A DNA stretch of 64,000 nt from Chryseobacterium sp. SORGH_AS_0447 (GCF_030818695.1 NZ_JAUTAR010000001.1:3094501-3158500), one strand, 5' to 3'; shown: positions 19,277 through 29,112, numbered from the stretch's first letter. Program-made: numbers and translations. Notes: generated by a model not told the origin, from the letters alone.

Positions 19277-22187
19277 TTAAAAAGTTAAGTTAAGTCCCAT
19301 TAAGTAATTTCTTGTAGATGGGTTATTGGTACCAATAACCAACTGACGCGGCTGATAGCCGTTAACAGCCTGATTCTGATCTCCCGTAGAGTTTGGTTCT
19401 GGATCCATTCCTGAGAATTTGTGATACGGAGAGAACAACACTACCGGGTTTGTTACGGTAAAATAAATTCTCAGGGCACTTATTTTCAGATCGTCCAACA
19501 GGTTTTTGTTGAAATTATATCCAAGAGTGATGGTTCTTAATTTCACGTACGAAGCATCAAACATGGCTAATGTAGAAGAATATTTAGGATTATCTCCGCT
19601 TAAATGTCTACCAGGACGTGGGAAATAAGCATCAGTATTATCTTCTGTCCAGTAATCTACATCTACGTTATTCCCTCTACCGGTTAATCTGTTAAGATAA
19701 CTTGCAGATCCATATAATGTACTTACAAGAATTCCTCCGTGCTGAAAAGCTCCTACTGTACTCAGGTCGAAATTTTTATAAGAAAATCTCATATTAAAAC
19801 CACCTTGATATTTAGGCGCTGTATTGAATACCTGCATATCATCAGGACCGATAGCTCTCATAGGAGTTCCATCTGGATTATATCCTCCGGTATATAAAAC
19901 TTTAATCGAACCTACTACATCTGCTGCAGATCCTGGCTCTAAGATACTTTGGTAAGCATCACCTGCCTGCCATAAACCAATATATTTATAATCATATAAA
20001 GCATTGATGTTGTATCCAACGAACCAAAGGTTATTCAAATCACGAGTTGCCCCTGAAGCAAGTGATAAAATTCTGTTTTTGTTGGTATAAAAGTTAACCC
20101 CAGCTTCCCAAGAGAATCCTTCAGGATTATTTACAATGATACCGTTTAATGAAAATTCAACCCCTTTATTTTCTGTTTCAGCAACATTTTCAAGAACATT
20201 TGATAAACCGGAAGATATTGGTAAATTCTTTCTTGTTAAAAGGTCAAAAGTATGGGTTTTATAATATTCTACGCTACCTGTAAGCCTATTATTAAACAAT
20301 CCAAAGTCTACCCCATAGTTTTGTGTTTTAGAATATTCCCAGCCCAATGATGCATTTGGCGCCTGCGATACATATACACCTGTTGTATTGGTATTTCCGA
20401 AATTGTAAGGCGTTACGGTTAATCTTCCTAAGGTAGAATATTCAGGTACTGCCTGATTTGAAGTTTGTCCCCAACCTGCTCTCAACTTAAGTAAATTAAT
20501 CGCTTTTACATTTTGCATAAAAGATTCATTGGTAATGTTCCAACCCAATGATAATGCAGGATAAGTATGCCACTTATTCCCCGGAGCCAATCTGGAAGAT
20601 CCGTCCGCTCTTAATGTAGCAGTCAACATGTACTTATTGTCAAAAGTATACATTACCCTACCCATTGCCGATAACAATCCCCATTGTGCGTAACTCTGAT
20701 TGTTAGGATCTACTGTTATGTCAGCCTGAGGAGATTGTCCTAAATTATAATACTGAAAGAAATCGGCAGGTACATTTCTTGCACTCATGTAGGTACCTAT
20801 AGATCTGTTTCCTTCAGCTGAATAAAGACCAACTGCATTAATCTTATGTTTACCAAAAGTTCGGTCATAAGTTAATAAATTTTCCAATGCCCAGTGGTAA
20901 GTCTGGCTGTTTCCTCTTCCTGCAGACGATGATGTTGCCGGATTAAAACTGAAAACGCCTACGCCAGCATAATTTCCACTATTTGATGTCCGATAATCCA
21001 AACCTACATTTAGTCTGTATTTCAATCCGTTAATTGGCAGCGTTACTTCACCATACATGTTGTTGTATGAAGCAAAAGATTTGGTTTCATCAACATATTT
21101 CTGGCCTAATGCTTCAATATTTTGCCTTGAAAAAATCCAAATCTGATCTGCTCCTCCACCTGTAGTCATTGTTTTTTTAGGACTTCCGTCTGCATTATAA
21201 GGATTAGCAAGAGGAGAATAGCCTAAAATAGCACCTGGATTCAGACCATTAGCTTCAGATTTAGAATAGTTGGTATTGGTTGTGAAACCTACCCGAAAAC
21301 GCTTTCCTAATTGTTGATCGACAGCCATTCTTAAAGCAAATCTCTCATAATTTTGTAAAGGTATGAGCGCATCCTGCTTGAAATAAGATAAACCTACACT
21401 GTAGTTACCGCCCTCAGTACCACCAGATACCCCGATATCGTGGCTGGTAATCATTGCCGGCTTATAATATAGGCTTTGCCAATCAGTATTTGTAGTTAAG
21501 CTCTCGTCACCATTAGTCTGGTACAGAGGTGTTGTAGAAGTCTGGCCAGCTGATGGCGCTGGTGTAGCATAATTACGAAGTTTTGCAAAAGCAGGGCCGT
21601 CCATCATTGGATATCTTGAGAATAAAGTCTGAACTCCATTGAAGGTATTATATGTAAATCTGGCTTTTTGCCCTTTTGACCCTCTGTTTGTTGTAACTAA
21701 TATTACCCCGTTTGCACCTCTTGAACCATAGATTGCGGTTGCAGAAGCATCTTTAAGAATATCTATACTTTTAATATCGCTTGAACTGATATCTCCTAAT
21801 GATCCGACGAATGGAATACCATCAAGAACAATAAGCGGATTATTATCCCCTGTTAATGATCGCGTTCCACGGATACGAATCTGTAAAGCAGCTCCAGGCT
21901 TAGTAGAATTCTGAGAGATATCCACCCCTGCCGCTCTTCCCTGCAATGCCTGCGTTATGTTGGCAGAAGGTACCTCACGAAGTGCATCCCCTTTTACAGA
22001 AGCTACGGATCCCGTTACAGCTTCTTTTTCTTTGGGTACCATATCCGATGACAACTACTTCCTCTATCTTTTTCTCCTTGGGCACCGTATCTTTTTTTAC
22101 CTGAGCATACGCCATGCCGGCAGGTAATAAGGCCATGGCAAAAAAGAGGGCCGCCTTATTGGTTTTTGAAAAATAAAATCGGTTCAT
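19277..22187 (-). pseudogene. SusC/RagA-like TonB-dependent transporter, frameshifted near the N-terminus
   Basis: Outer-membrane importer of the PUL. The first 70-codon frame (from 22187) has the signal peptide and the start of the plug, ending EEVVVIGYGTQRK; the second frame resumes with EAVTGSVASVKGDALREV and runs 900 residues through the plug and barrel to the terminal aromatic GLNLTF. The frames meet in an A5 run (22025-22029, T5 on the plus strand); removing one A restores a 969-residue protein. There is no carboxypeptidase-regulatory-like domain before the plug, so this is the short SusC form. Either the gene is disrupted or the base is a sequencing or assembly error; everything else looks intact. 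Confidence 0.9.
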
Positions 22188-22219
22188 AATTATTATTTTT
22201 AAATATTAGGGTTGAAATA

Positions 22220-22274
22220 AAAAGGCTGGTAATAATTATAGTTTTTAATAATCCTTAGTGTTTAGCAGCCTTTT
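22220..22274 (-). terminator. Hairpin terminator after xylA
   Basis: AAAAGGCTG and CAGCCTTTT form a 9-bp stem around a loop of about 37 bases, with CCTTTTTATTT at the minus-strand 3' side. It lies between the xylA stop and the SusC start. The large loop lowers confidence. Confidence 0.45.
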
Positions 22275-22283
22275 CATTTATTT

Positions 22284-23612
22284 TTAGATATACATGTTCA
22301 CAATAGCTTCAAACAATTCCTGTTTTCCGCTTTTTGGCTGAGGTTCCCCAATTTCATGTGCGATTCTCTGAAGATCCTCTAAGGTAAGAGATCCTTCTTC
22401 AAATGCCTTTCCGTGCCCGTTGTCAAAAGAAGCATAGCGGTCTGTTCTTAATTTGTTATAATCCGAATTTTCAAGAATGTCGGCAGCAGCCAAAAGTCCT
22501 TTGGCAAATACATCCATTCCTGAAATATGAGAGATGAATAAATCTTCAGGATCGATAGAGTTTCTTCTGATTTTAGCGTCGAAGTTTACTCCTCCTTTTC
22601 CTAGACCTCCTGCCGGTAGCAACACCAACCATGCCTGAACCATTTCCAGATAATCTACCGGGAACTGATCGGTATCCCATCCGTTCTGGTAATCTCCTCT
22701 GTTCGCGTCGATGCTTCCTAGCATTCCTGCATCTACTGCTGCCTGAAGTTCGTGCTCGAAAGTATGCCCTGCCAGTGTAGCGTGGTTTACTTCGATATTT
22801 AATTTAAAATCTTTATCTAATCCGTAATGTCTTAAGAATCCGATCACCGTTTCAGAATCGTAATCATATTGGTGCTTGGTAGGCTCCATCGGCTTAGGCT
22901 CGATCAAGAAATTTCCCTGGAAACCTTGCTGACGGGCATAATCTCTGGACATTGTTAAGAAACGTGCCAAATGATCTTTCTCACGCTTCATATCCGTGTT
23001 CAAAAGACTCATGTATCCTTCTCTTCCACCCCAGAATACATAGTTTTCTCCTCCAAGTGCGATAGTTGCATCAATAGAGTTTTTCACCTGAGTTCCGGCA
23101 CATGCCAATACATCAAAATTCGGGTTGGTAGAAGCTCCGTTCATGTATCTTTCGTGGGTGAAAACGTTTGCCGTTCCCCAAAGAAGCTTAATTCCCGTTT
23201 CTGCCTGCTTTTGCTTGGCATATTCTACAACCGCCTGAAGGTTCTTTTCATAATCTTTCCAGTTGTCTGCAGGATCTACCAAGTCGATGTCGTGGAAACA
23301 GTAGAAATTGAAGCCCATTTTAGACATAAATTCAAAACCTGCATCCAGTTTATGCATCGCTCTTGTAACAGCGTCGTTTCCGATATCCCAAGGATGGTGA
23401 ATGGTTGCTCCACCGAATGGATCGCTACCGTTGGCACATAAGGTATGCCACCAAGCCATTGCAAAACGCGTCCAGTCTTTCATGGGTTTTCCCATCACGA
23501 TTTTCTCTGCATCATAGTAACGGAACGCCATCGGATTTCTGCTTTCCTTCCCTTCAAACTTAATCTTTTCAATCCCGGTGAAATACTCTTTTGTACCTGT
23601 TAAAGTGTTCAT
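22284..23612 (-). CDS. xylA: Xylose isomerase
   Basis: Converts D-xylose to D-xylulose in the cytoplasm. The length of 442 residues and the segments [70 protein letters not shown] and [15 protein letters not shown] are the diagnostic class II xylose isomerase motifs, including the metal-binding Glu, His and Asp residues. It lies downstream of xylB in the same direction with a 107-base gap. Identity and activity are clear. Confidence 0.98.
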   Translation of the reverse strand: MNTLTGTKEYFTGIEKIKFEGKESRNPMAFRYYDAEKIVMGKPMKDWTRFAMAWWHTLCANGSDPFGGATIHHPWDIGNDAVTRAMHKLDAGFEFMSKMGFNFYCFHDIDLVDPADNWKDYEKNLQAVVEYAKQKQAETGIKLLWGTANVFTHERYMNGASTNPNFDVLACAGTQVKNSIDATIALGGENYVFWGGREGYMSLLNTDMKREKDHLARFLTMSRDYARQQGFQGNFLIEPKPMEPTKHQYDYDSETVIGFLRHYGLDKDFKLNIEVNHATLAGHTFEHELQAAVDAGMLGSIDANRGDYQNGWDTDQFPVDYLEMVQAWLVLLPAGGLGKGGVNFDAKIRRNSIDPEDLFISHISGMDVFAKGLLAAADILENSDYNKLRTDRYASFDNGHGKAFEEGSLTLEDLQRIAHEIGEPQPKSGKQELFEAIVNMYI

Positions 23613-23719
23613 ATTGATCTTATTTATTTTTTAATTAATTTTAAAATTTTGCGTGAAAATCCCCTGCTCACTGATGGTAAAGGCTCAGCAAGTACAATGG
23701 AAATTTCCGTTGTAGCTCT

Positions 23720-25204
23720 TTAGATGATTTCGTTAAGATGATTTGTCCATCTCGTGTAGGCTTCTAAATATTGTTCGCGTTTTTCGTGTTCCGGTTCTAT
23801 GACAGCGATTTTTTCAAGTGATGAAAATGCTTCTTTAGAATCTGCATAAAACCCGATTCCCATTCCTGCAGCCCGGGCAGCTCCTACTGCACCGTCGGTA
23901 TCGTACAATTCGATCACCGCATTGCTGACACTGGCCAGCGACTGGCGGAAAATCGAACTTAAAAACATATTGGCATTTCCTGCACGGATCACCTGAATAT
24001 CCATCCCGATGTTTCGCATGATGTTCATCCCATATTCGTAGGAAAACACAATTCCTTCCTGCGCGGCTCGCAGAATATCTCCCTTTGAATGAATATTAAA
24101 GTTGATCCCGTGGATCGAACAGCTGGTATCCTTGTTCTCCAACACCCTTTCCGCTCCGTTTCCGAAAGGGATGATGCTCAGTCCTTTGGAACCGATCGGC
24201 GAAAGCGAAGCCATATCGTTCATATCTCCGTAAGAAGAAAGTGAAGTGGCAAAATTATGCTTCAGCCATGAATTCAGAATCCCGGTTCCGTTGATGCAAA
24301 GCAAAACGCCTAATCTTGTCTGCTCCGGTGTATAATTTACGTGGGCAAAAGTATTTACTCTGGAAAGCTTATCGTAGTCCAATTCATCAAGTACCCCGTA
24401 CACTACTCCTGAAGTCCCTGCCGTTGAAGCAATTTCTCCCGGATTGAAAACATTCAGTGATAACGCGTTATTCGGCTGGTCTCCTGCTCTGTAGGAAATT
24501 GGGGTTCCTTCTTTCAGACCTAATTCCTGAGCTGCAGCAGCAGAAACGGTGGCCTGAATACCGAATGTCGGTACGATTTCAGGAAAAAAGCTTTTCGGGA
24601 TTCCGTAATAATTGATAACGTCTTCCGAAATGCAGTTGTTTTTGAAATCCCAGAAAATCCCTTCGGATAATCCTTCTATCGTGATACCGATCTGCCCGGA
24701 GAGTCTCATCGCAATATAGTCTCCCGGAAGCATGATCTTATCTATTTTTTCAAAAATCTCAGGTTCGTGTTCTTTTACCCATGCTAATTTGGATGCGGTA
24801 AAATTTCCCGGTGAATTCAGTAAGTGCGATAAGCATTTTTCTTCACCGATGGTTTTGAAAGCCTTTTCACCATATGGAACAGCGCGGCTGTCGCACCAGA
24901 TGATCGAAGGTCTCAGCAGGTTCTGGTCTTTATCTACGAGAATCAGCCCGTGCATCTGCCAGGTGATCCCGATTCCTTTAATATCCTCCGCCTGTACGCC
25001 GGATTCGTGCATTACGGCTTCATGGGCAAGCTTAAGATTGGTCCACCAGTCCCCAGGATTCTGCTCTGCCCAGCCCGGGTGGATTGCAGTGATTTTCATT
25101 TCCTTTTTCGGGGAAAATTCTGAAGCAATCACTTTTCCGCTGGATGCCTCGATGAGACATACTTTCACAGAAGAACTGCCAATGTCATAGCCTAGTAAGT
25201 ACAT
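23720..25204 (-). CDS. xylB: Xylulokinase
   Basis: FGGY-family sugar kinase, 494 residues, phosphorylating D-xylulose to enter the pentose phosphate pathway. It starts MYLLGYDIGSSSVKV (phosphate-binding loop), carries WQMHGLILVDKD, TASKLAWVKEHEP, the AGTSGVVYGV nucleotide-binding element and the second FGGY signature in the C-terminal lobe. It starts 16 bases after the Nudix-type regulator gene, so both probably share one promoter, and precedes xylA. Position beside xylA makes D-xylulose the likely substrate rather than another pentulose. Confidence 0.95.
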   Translation of the reverse strand: MYLLGYDIGSSSVKVCLIEASSGKVIASEFSPKKEMKITAIHPGWAEQNPGDWWTNLKLAHEAVMHESGVQAEDIKGIGITWQMHGLILVDKDQNLLRPSIIWCDSRAVPYGEKAFKTIGEEKCLSHLLNSPGNFTASKLAWVKEHEPEIFEKIDKIMLPGDYIAMRLSGQIGITIEGLSEGIFWDFKNNCISEDVINYYGIPKSFFPEIVPTFGIQATVSAAAAQELGLKEGTPISYRAGDQPNNALSLNVFNPGEIASTAGTSGVVYGVLDELDYDKLSRVNTFAHVNYTPEQTRLGVLLCINGTGILNSWLKHNFATSLSSYGDMNDMASLSPIGSKGLSIIPFGNGAERVLENKDTSCSIHGINFNIHSKGDILRAAQEGIVFSYEYGMNIMRNIGMDIQVIRAGNANMFLSSIFRQSLASVSNAVIELYDTDGAVGAARAAGMGIGFYADSKEAFSSLEKIAVIEPEHEKREQYLEAYTRWTNHLNEII

Positions 25205-25220
25205 AGTATAAAGAAGGGTA

Positions 25221-25937
25221 TTATTTTATTAGTTTAGTATTGTTTTTCTTAAAGACCTTGGCATCAAACTTATAATATCTGGCGGCACGGTGCGATACGT
25301 TCTTTTCGATCTCATCCAGGGGAACAATATAGTTGAAGGATGATATTTTTTTATGAAAATTTTTAATATCTATATATTTTTCGCTCAATGCGCTATATAG
25401 CTGGTACAGTTGCCTGATCGTAAATCTTTTCGGCAGAAGCTCGAAAATAATCGAGAAATCCGACTCGATCCACTTTCTGATCTCGATCAGCGATTCGCTG
25501 ATGATCTTGTTGTGATCGAAAGGCAGTGAAGGAACCTGATCGATCGGAAACCAGTCTACCGTGCTGTATTTGGTACTGTTGATCTTATGATCGATTTTGC
25601 AGAGCGAAAGGTAAGCCACGGTGATAATCCTGTCGATGTGATGCTTATACTCCTCTCCCATCCAGTTGATATCCTTTTCATTGTTTGCCCTCATCGGGTC
25701 TGCAAAGCACTTAAATTGCTTCAATACCATTTTCCTGATCCCTGTAAGCTCGTGAAGAACTCTCTCTGCCGCGTCGTCTACATCTTCATCACTAAAAATA
25801 AGACTTCCCGGAAGCTTAATCTGCTTTTCCGCATCAAGATGTCTTTCTACGAGTAAAATATTCAGTCTGTTTTCATGGTCAAATCCAAAAACAACACAAT
25901 CAACAGAAACATAAGTATGTATAAATTCAGGGCTCAT
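25221..25937 (-). CDS. Nudix-domain transcriptional regulator of the xylose genes (NrtR/AraR type)
   Basis: Probable sugar-responsive regulator: an N-terminal Nudix fold used as effector sensor (about residues 5-145) and a C-terminal winged helix (about 160-238, FTIRQLYQLYSALSEKYID). The Nudix box is degraded: where catalysis needs REUxEE there is RVLHEL, so two of the three key Glu are lost and hydrolysis is unlikely. The frame extends to a TTG at 25967, but I choose the ATG at 25937 (MSPEFIHTYVSVD); the -7 element at 25965 would otherwise lie inside the gene. Bacteroidota AraR and, as I recall, the xylose regulator of Bacteroides belong to this type. Nearby ACACTTA sites suggest autoregulation. 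Confidence 0.82.
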   Translation of the reverse strand: MSPEFIHTYVSVDCVVFGFDHENRLNILLVERHLDAEKQIKLPGSLIFSDEDVDDAAERVLHELTGIRKMVLKQFKCFADPMRANNEKDINWMGEEYKHHIDRIITVAYLSLCKIDHKINSTKYSTVDWFPIDQVPSLPFDHNKIISESLIEIRKWIESDFSIIFELLPKRFTIRQLYQLYSALSEKYIDIKNFHKKISSFNYIVPLDEIEKNVSHRAARYYKFDAKVFKKNNTKLIK

Positions 25938-25972
25938 TAAAGTGTTAACATTTATGTAACATGACAAATATA
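25938..25972 (-). promoter_or_regulatory. Candidate promoter and operator of the regulator-xylB-xylA operon
   Basis: On the minus strand TATATTTG (25965-25972) matches the flavobacterial -7 TAnnTTTG. TGTTAACACTT (about 25940-25950) lies just downstream, between the expected start site and the ATG, where a bound repressor would block transcription. No convincing -33 element was seen. Confidence 0.5.
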
Positions 25973-26002
25973 AAAATTCAGACGAATAAAAAAAATATTT
26001 TT

Positions 26003-26243
26003 ATTGCTAACACTTAAATATCAGCAATTTACATATCGATTTTTTATGATAACAATTGTATATAAATAATGATAAGGTTATCATATAATTAACACTTACA
26101 TTTATTGTAAGAGATCATTTTACAAGCATTTATGTTAAAAAAATACATTAAAAATTTCTTAAAATTTATGTTAAAATAATATGATAAGAATTGTTAAAAA
26201 ATATTTTTAAAAAAATTATAAACAAGTGTAAAAAAAACACTTT
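26003..26243. promoter_or_regulatory. Cluster of ACACTT motif copies upstream of the regulator
   Basis: Copies are CTAACACTTAAAT (26007-26019), TTAACACTTACAT (26089-26101) and the inverted pair AAGTGT-(a7)-ACACTT (26224-26242). With the copy at 25940-25950 these suggest a (T)NACACTTA half-site for the Nudix-type regulator. The 872-base gap 25938-26809 is otherwise AT-rich and shows no coding sequence. Confidence 0.4.
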
Positions 26244-26662
26244 TACAGCCTAAAAAGCATTAAAAAAACATTAATTTTTTTACCATTTTTGTAGGTGAGG
26301 TCGCCTAAAATTATAAAAAACGGAATTTGGGTAAATGATTGCAATCGCAGGATCCACTTTTACATTTATTCTATTTAATATCTACACCAGATAATAATGG
26401 AGGTGAAAAGTGGAGATAAATTATTGCAGATGATTTCTATCGCTCACATACAGCTATTTTCACAGTGATAAAAGGATCTTTAACAATACCTTGAAAAAAT
26501 TAAACGTACAACTAGATATAGGAAAGATTATCAACAGCTGGATCACCAATTACACTATTAACATATAAAATAACAAACCCGAATCTAAAGACAGAATTTA
26601 TGATTCACGTAACTTGCGGCATCTCTAAAATAATTTTAAAAGTTAAAATCTTATTAAAAAAA

Positions 26663-26687
26663 TAAACCCACTGCAAAAGTGGGTTTA
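26663..26687 (-). terminator. Strong hairpin terminator facing left
   Basis: TAAACCCACT/AGTGGGTTTA forms a perfect 10-bp stem with a 5-base loop. The T-run (TTTATTTTTTT) follows only on the minus strand, so it stops leftward transcripts. No leftward gene is visible within about 120 bases to its right, so its source transcript is unknown. Confidence 0.7.
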
Positions 26688-26809
26688 ATGCGGTTAAAAA
26701 AATACAATTCGAGACAGTCGATTCTCTTCGTAAATCCGTATTTTGCCATTCTTTTTCCATGAAACCAGTCAAAGACAGCAACCATTCATCAGGTAAATAA
26801 AATAAGCTT

Positions 26810-27436
26810 ATGACGTTAACCGAAATTTCTTACGAGGATGAGTTTGAAAGAGCCATCTCTCCGGCTCAGGCGGCTACCCTGGATAGGTACATCAAAGTAT
26901 TTTCCGTAAACGGCATGGCCAAAAAAAAAGAAGAATACCGGAAAGGGGAACGAATCCATTTAATATATTACAGGGATCCTGATGACCCGGTTGAAGCGAT
27001 CCTGGCAGACTACAAGTTGTTTCCGACCATCGAAATCCGCGAAAGGCACAGGGCGGGAAACTACATACGGGTCGATGACTTTGAGTATGCGGACGGAATT
27101 CTGTGGGCCAAGGGGATTTCGGTATTTGACCATAAGGGCAATGAAATTTACAGCAGTCCGATCGATGCCGTAACCAACCGGCATGATTATGACGAAACTA
27201 ATAAATATTTCTATAACGACCACAATAAAAAATTATATGTTTTCTGGTACGGAACGAATGGCCAGTTCAGTTGTATGATGAGCTATAATCCCAATCATAA
27301 CCCCTATTTAAACGAATTCAAGCAGGACTTCCGGCTGGAGGATCTTCCGGGCCTGCCCGATTTCAACTGGCCGGAAATGGAATATTATCACCATGCGGAA
27401 CCGGTGGTTCCGGCTGACTCCGGATTTCATGAATAA
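26810..27436 (+). CDS. Hypothetical protein, 208 aa
   Basis: I do not recognise this family. The 208-residue product has no signal peptide or membrane segment, is rich in Tyr, Asp and Pro, and reads as a soluble, mostly beta protein (SVFDHKGNEIYSS, KKLYVFWYGTNGQFSCMMS). The codon use matches the surrounding genome, unlike the AT-rich defence genes further right. It starts at ATG 26810, and a TATTTTGC near 26750 may be its -7 element. Another unknown gene follows 27 bases later in the same direction, suggesting a two-gene operon. Confidence 0.7.
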   Translation: MTLTEISYEDEFERAISPAQAATLDRYIKVFSVNGMAKKKEEYRKGERIHLIYYRDPDDPVEAILADYKLFPTIEIRERHRAGNYIRVDDFEYADGILWAKGISVFDHKGNEIYSSPIDAVTNRHDYDETNKYFYNDHNKKLYVFWYGTNGQFSCMMSYNPNHNPYLNEFKQDFRLEDLPGLPDFNWPEMEYYHHAEPVVPADSGFHE

Positions 27437-27463
27437 ACAGAGGTTAAAGTAAAAATAAAGAAT

Positions 27464-27988
27464 ATGTCATATCATTATTATATATCAGTAACGGCTCATA
27501 TAAATAATAGAGGTGTTGATGCCACGATAAGCACCCCGACAATGGAAGAGGCATCAGAGCTTTCATTGATGGGTATCGACGAGATCACACAGGTTATCAA
27601 CAACTTACATACTGTCGTATCCGGACAGCTGGACTATCTGAATTGGGGCACGGACCTGCTCAATGTAACTTCTGAAGGTGATGTAACCCAATACGGACGT
27701 TATGATAAAGCAATGGAAATCCAAGTGACCACCCAGAGCCTGATCAGTTTTTTAACAGAGCTAAAAAGGTTTAAAGAACACTGTATGGAAAGAGATTATT
27801 ATAAAAGCATTATCAGCCGTGCGTTCACCAATGTGAGGGCTAATCCTTCCCGTTACAGGCGCTGGCCTTCTTCAGATCTGTATTATCTTATTACCATAGA
27901 CCGGATCACCGTTACACTGTCCATAGAAACTGAAGATTTTCATTTGTCAGCTGAAGAATATACCGCTCAGCTGAAAAGATATTTTTAA
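27464..27988 (+). CDS. Hypothetical protein, 174 aa
   Basis: Unrecognised soluble protein of 174 residues, second gene of a probable pair. It begins MSYHYYISVTAHI and has an amphipathic centre (SLISFLTELKRFKEHCMERDYY) and a C-terminal beta-like part (LYYLITIDRITVTLSIETEDFH). No catalytic motif, signal peptide or membrane helix is visible. Spacing of 27 bases to the upstream gene and shared direction imply co-transcription and a joint role; no function is proposed. Confidence 0.7.
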   Translation: MSYHYYISVTAHINNRGVDATISTPTMEEASELSLMGIDEITQVINNLHTVVSGQLDYLNWGTDLLNVTSEGDVTQYGRYDKAMEIQVTTQSLISFLTELKRFKEHCMERDYYKSIISRAFTNVRANPSRYRRWPSSDLYYLITIDRITVTLSIETEDFHLSAEEYTAQLKRYF

Positions 27989-28058
27989 TGACTTTTTAAA
28001 ATTATCTTTTTATTTTTACAGCAGATATTATGAGTATTTACACGAGTCTGATTAAATA

Positions 28059-28328
28059 TCACTCCTTTACCGCTCTCTTTACAATCAGATAAGCAGCATC
28101 CAGTATTTTAACAAGATGAATATACGACCCGATCATCCTTCTCTCCTCTTCGCATCGGGAATCTGAAAGAGAAAAATAAACAGCCGATGAAAGAAACTCT
28201 TCGTATTCTTTCCTGCGGTAAGCTTTAAAAGCCTTTCGGAGCACCCGCACCGAATCCCGGTATTTTTCGGCTGATAGGCTTCCCATTATCAAGGATGCGC
28301 TTTTCTCAGGAGATTCCTCATCGTCCAT
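28059..28328 (-). CDS. Small hypothetical protein, 89 aa
   Basis: Charged, helical protein without a recognisable domain (SAEKYRDSVRVLRKAFKAYRRKEYEEF, written here in parts; helix about residues 18-45). Its start lies inside the 3' end of the upstream small gene with a 40-base overlap in a different frame, so the two may be translationally coupled. Both lie leftward from an XRE-controlled divergent promoter region. Confidence 0.55.
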   Translation of the reverse strand: MDDEESPEKSASLIMGSLSAEKYRDSVRVLRKAFKAYRRKEYEEFLSSAVYFSLSDSRCEEERRMIGSYIHLVKILDAAYLIVKRAVKE

Positions 28329-28585
28329 TTGTTTCTTTTATTTCTGATGAGAAAACATGCGCGAACAAAAGATCTCAGCGCCAGGTAGAAATGAAAGGCC
28401 TCCGCCGCATCCTGAGCCGGTACGGATTTCTTTTTTACAGCGGAGATCATAATCTTATTAAGCATTCCCCGGGCGGTCGCCGGATCGTTGAACTGGAAAA
28501 AGGTTTCCAAAAGTCTTATCCCCGAATGCACTTTACTGCCGGACCAAAACCGGGCTTCCAGATTTAAATTTTTCTTTTTCATCAT
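28289..28585 (-). CDS. Small hypothetical protein, 98 aa
   Basis: Basic, helical 98-residue protein without a known domain; it contains FHFYLALRSFVRACFLI, a hydrophobic helix that could contact a membrane or a partner. A good -7 element (TACATTTG on the minus strand, 28664-28671) lies about 80 bases upstream, and the palindrome at 28689-28704 sits where the -33 region would be. That arrangement supports a real gene controlled by the divergent XRE regulator. It overlaps the next small gene by 40 bases. Confidence 0.6.
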   Translation of the reverse strand: MMKKKNLNLEARFWSGSKVHSGIRLLETFFQFNDPATARGMLNKIMISAVKKKSVPAQDAAEAFHFYLALRSFVRACFLIRNKRNKWTMRNLLRKAHP

Positions 28586-28663
28586 TTTGTTTTGTTAGGT
28601 TTCTTTATAATCAGGTACACAAAATTTTCATATTATCAAATTGCTGTACTGCGACTTCAATTA

Positions 28664-28671
28664 CAAATGTA
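28664..28671 (-). promoter_or_regulatory. -7 element of the leftward small-gene pair
   Basis: TACATTTG on the minus strand matches TAnnTTTG exactly. It is about 18 bases from the palindrome, which would cover the upstream promoter contact. Confidence 0.5.
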
Positions 28672-28688
28672 ATGATAATTTTTATTTA

Positions 28689-28704
28689 TTACCGAATTCG
28701 GTAA
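28689..28704. promoter_or_regulatory. Perfect 16-bp palindrome, likely XRE operator
   Basis: TTACCGAATTCGGTAA is fully self-complementary and stands in AT-only DNA between the divergent small-gene pair and the XRE regulator, 30 bases before the latter's ATG. This is the expected place and symmetry for a dimeric helix-turn-helix repressor site. Confidence 0.7.
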
Positions 28705-28734
28705 CGATATTTTTTTAATTAAATATCAAATTGC

Positions 28735-29007
28735 ATGAAACGTGCAATTATGAATGAATTTAAGACGAAAGAAATCAAAAGGTTAATCGCTGAAAAAATT
28801 AAAACAGCAAAAGGTGACATTCCTTACTCAAAAATTGCCGAAAAATGCAATGTCACCTCAGCCAGAATCAGCGATGTAGCCAACAATAAAATTGATTGTC
28901 AGCTGAGTACTTTACTTGAAATTGCTACCGGTCTGAGAATTCATCCTAAAGAACTTTTTGATATTGCTTTTGATTTTGAAGAATATTATTCTGAACTTGA
29001 TAAATAA
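28735..29007 (+). CDS. XRE-family helix-turn-helix regulator
   Basis: Small DNA-binding protein of 90 residues (84 if started at the second Met, MNEFKTKEI). The helix-turn-helix covers about residues 28-65: DIPYSKIAEKCNVTSARISDV with NNKIDCQLSTLLEIATGL, the classic Cro/C1 type. It has no extra sensor domain. A perfect palindrome immediately upstream suggests autorepression and control of the divergent small-gene pair. A rho-independent terminator follows five bases after the stop, so it is monocistronic. Confidence 0.85.
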   Translation: MKRAIMNEFKTKEIKRLIAEKIKTAKGDIPYSKIAEKCNVTSARISDVANNKIDCQLSTLLEIATGLRIHPKELFDIAFDFEEYYSELDK

Positions 29008-29011
29008 AATA

Positions 29012-29037
29012 ATCCTGACGAGCGTCGGGATTTTTTT
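29012..29037 (+). terminator. Terminator after the XRE gene
   Basis: ATCCTGACG/CGTCGGGAT stem (one G-T pair) with loop AG, followed by T7. Confidence 0.85.
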
Positions 29038-29112
29038 GTTTTACGGAAACCCGTAAGGCGATGATCTGGAAGCTGCTTATCTTTACTTTATTAACCAACA
29101 AAATTATTTATT

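Noticed and set aside
22020-22050. Programmed frameshift in the SusC gene
   Set aside because: A +1 event would be needed at an ordinary A5 run without slippery codon, stop or structure; mutation or sequence error is simpler.
26700-26760. tRNA or attachment-site remnant (TCGATTCTCTTCG near a terminator)
   Set aside because: No complete cloverleaf on either strand and no integrase gene nearby; the resemblance to a T-arm is too short.
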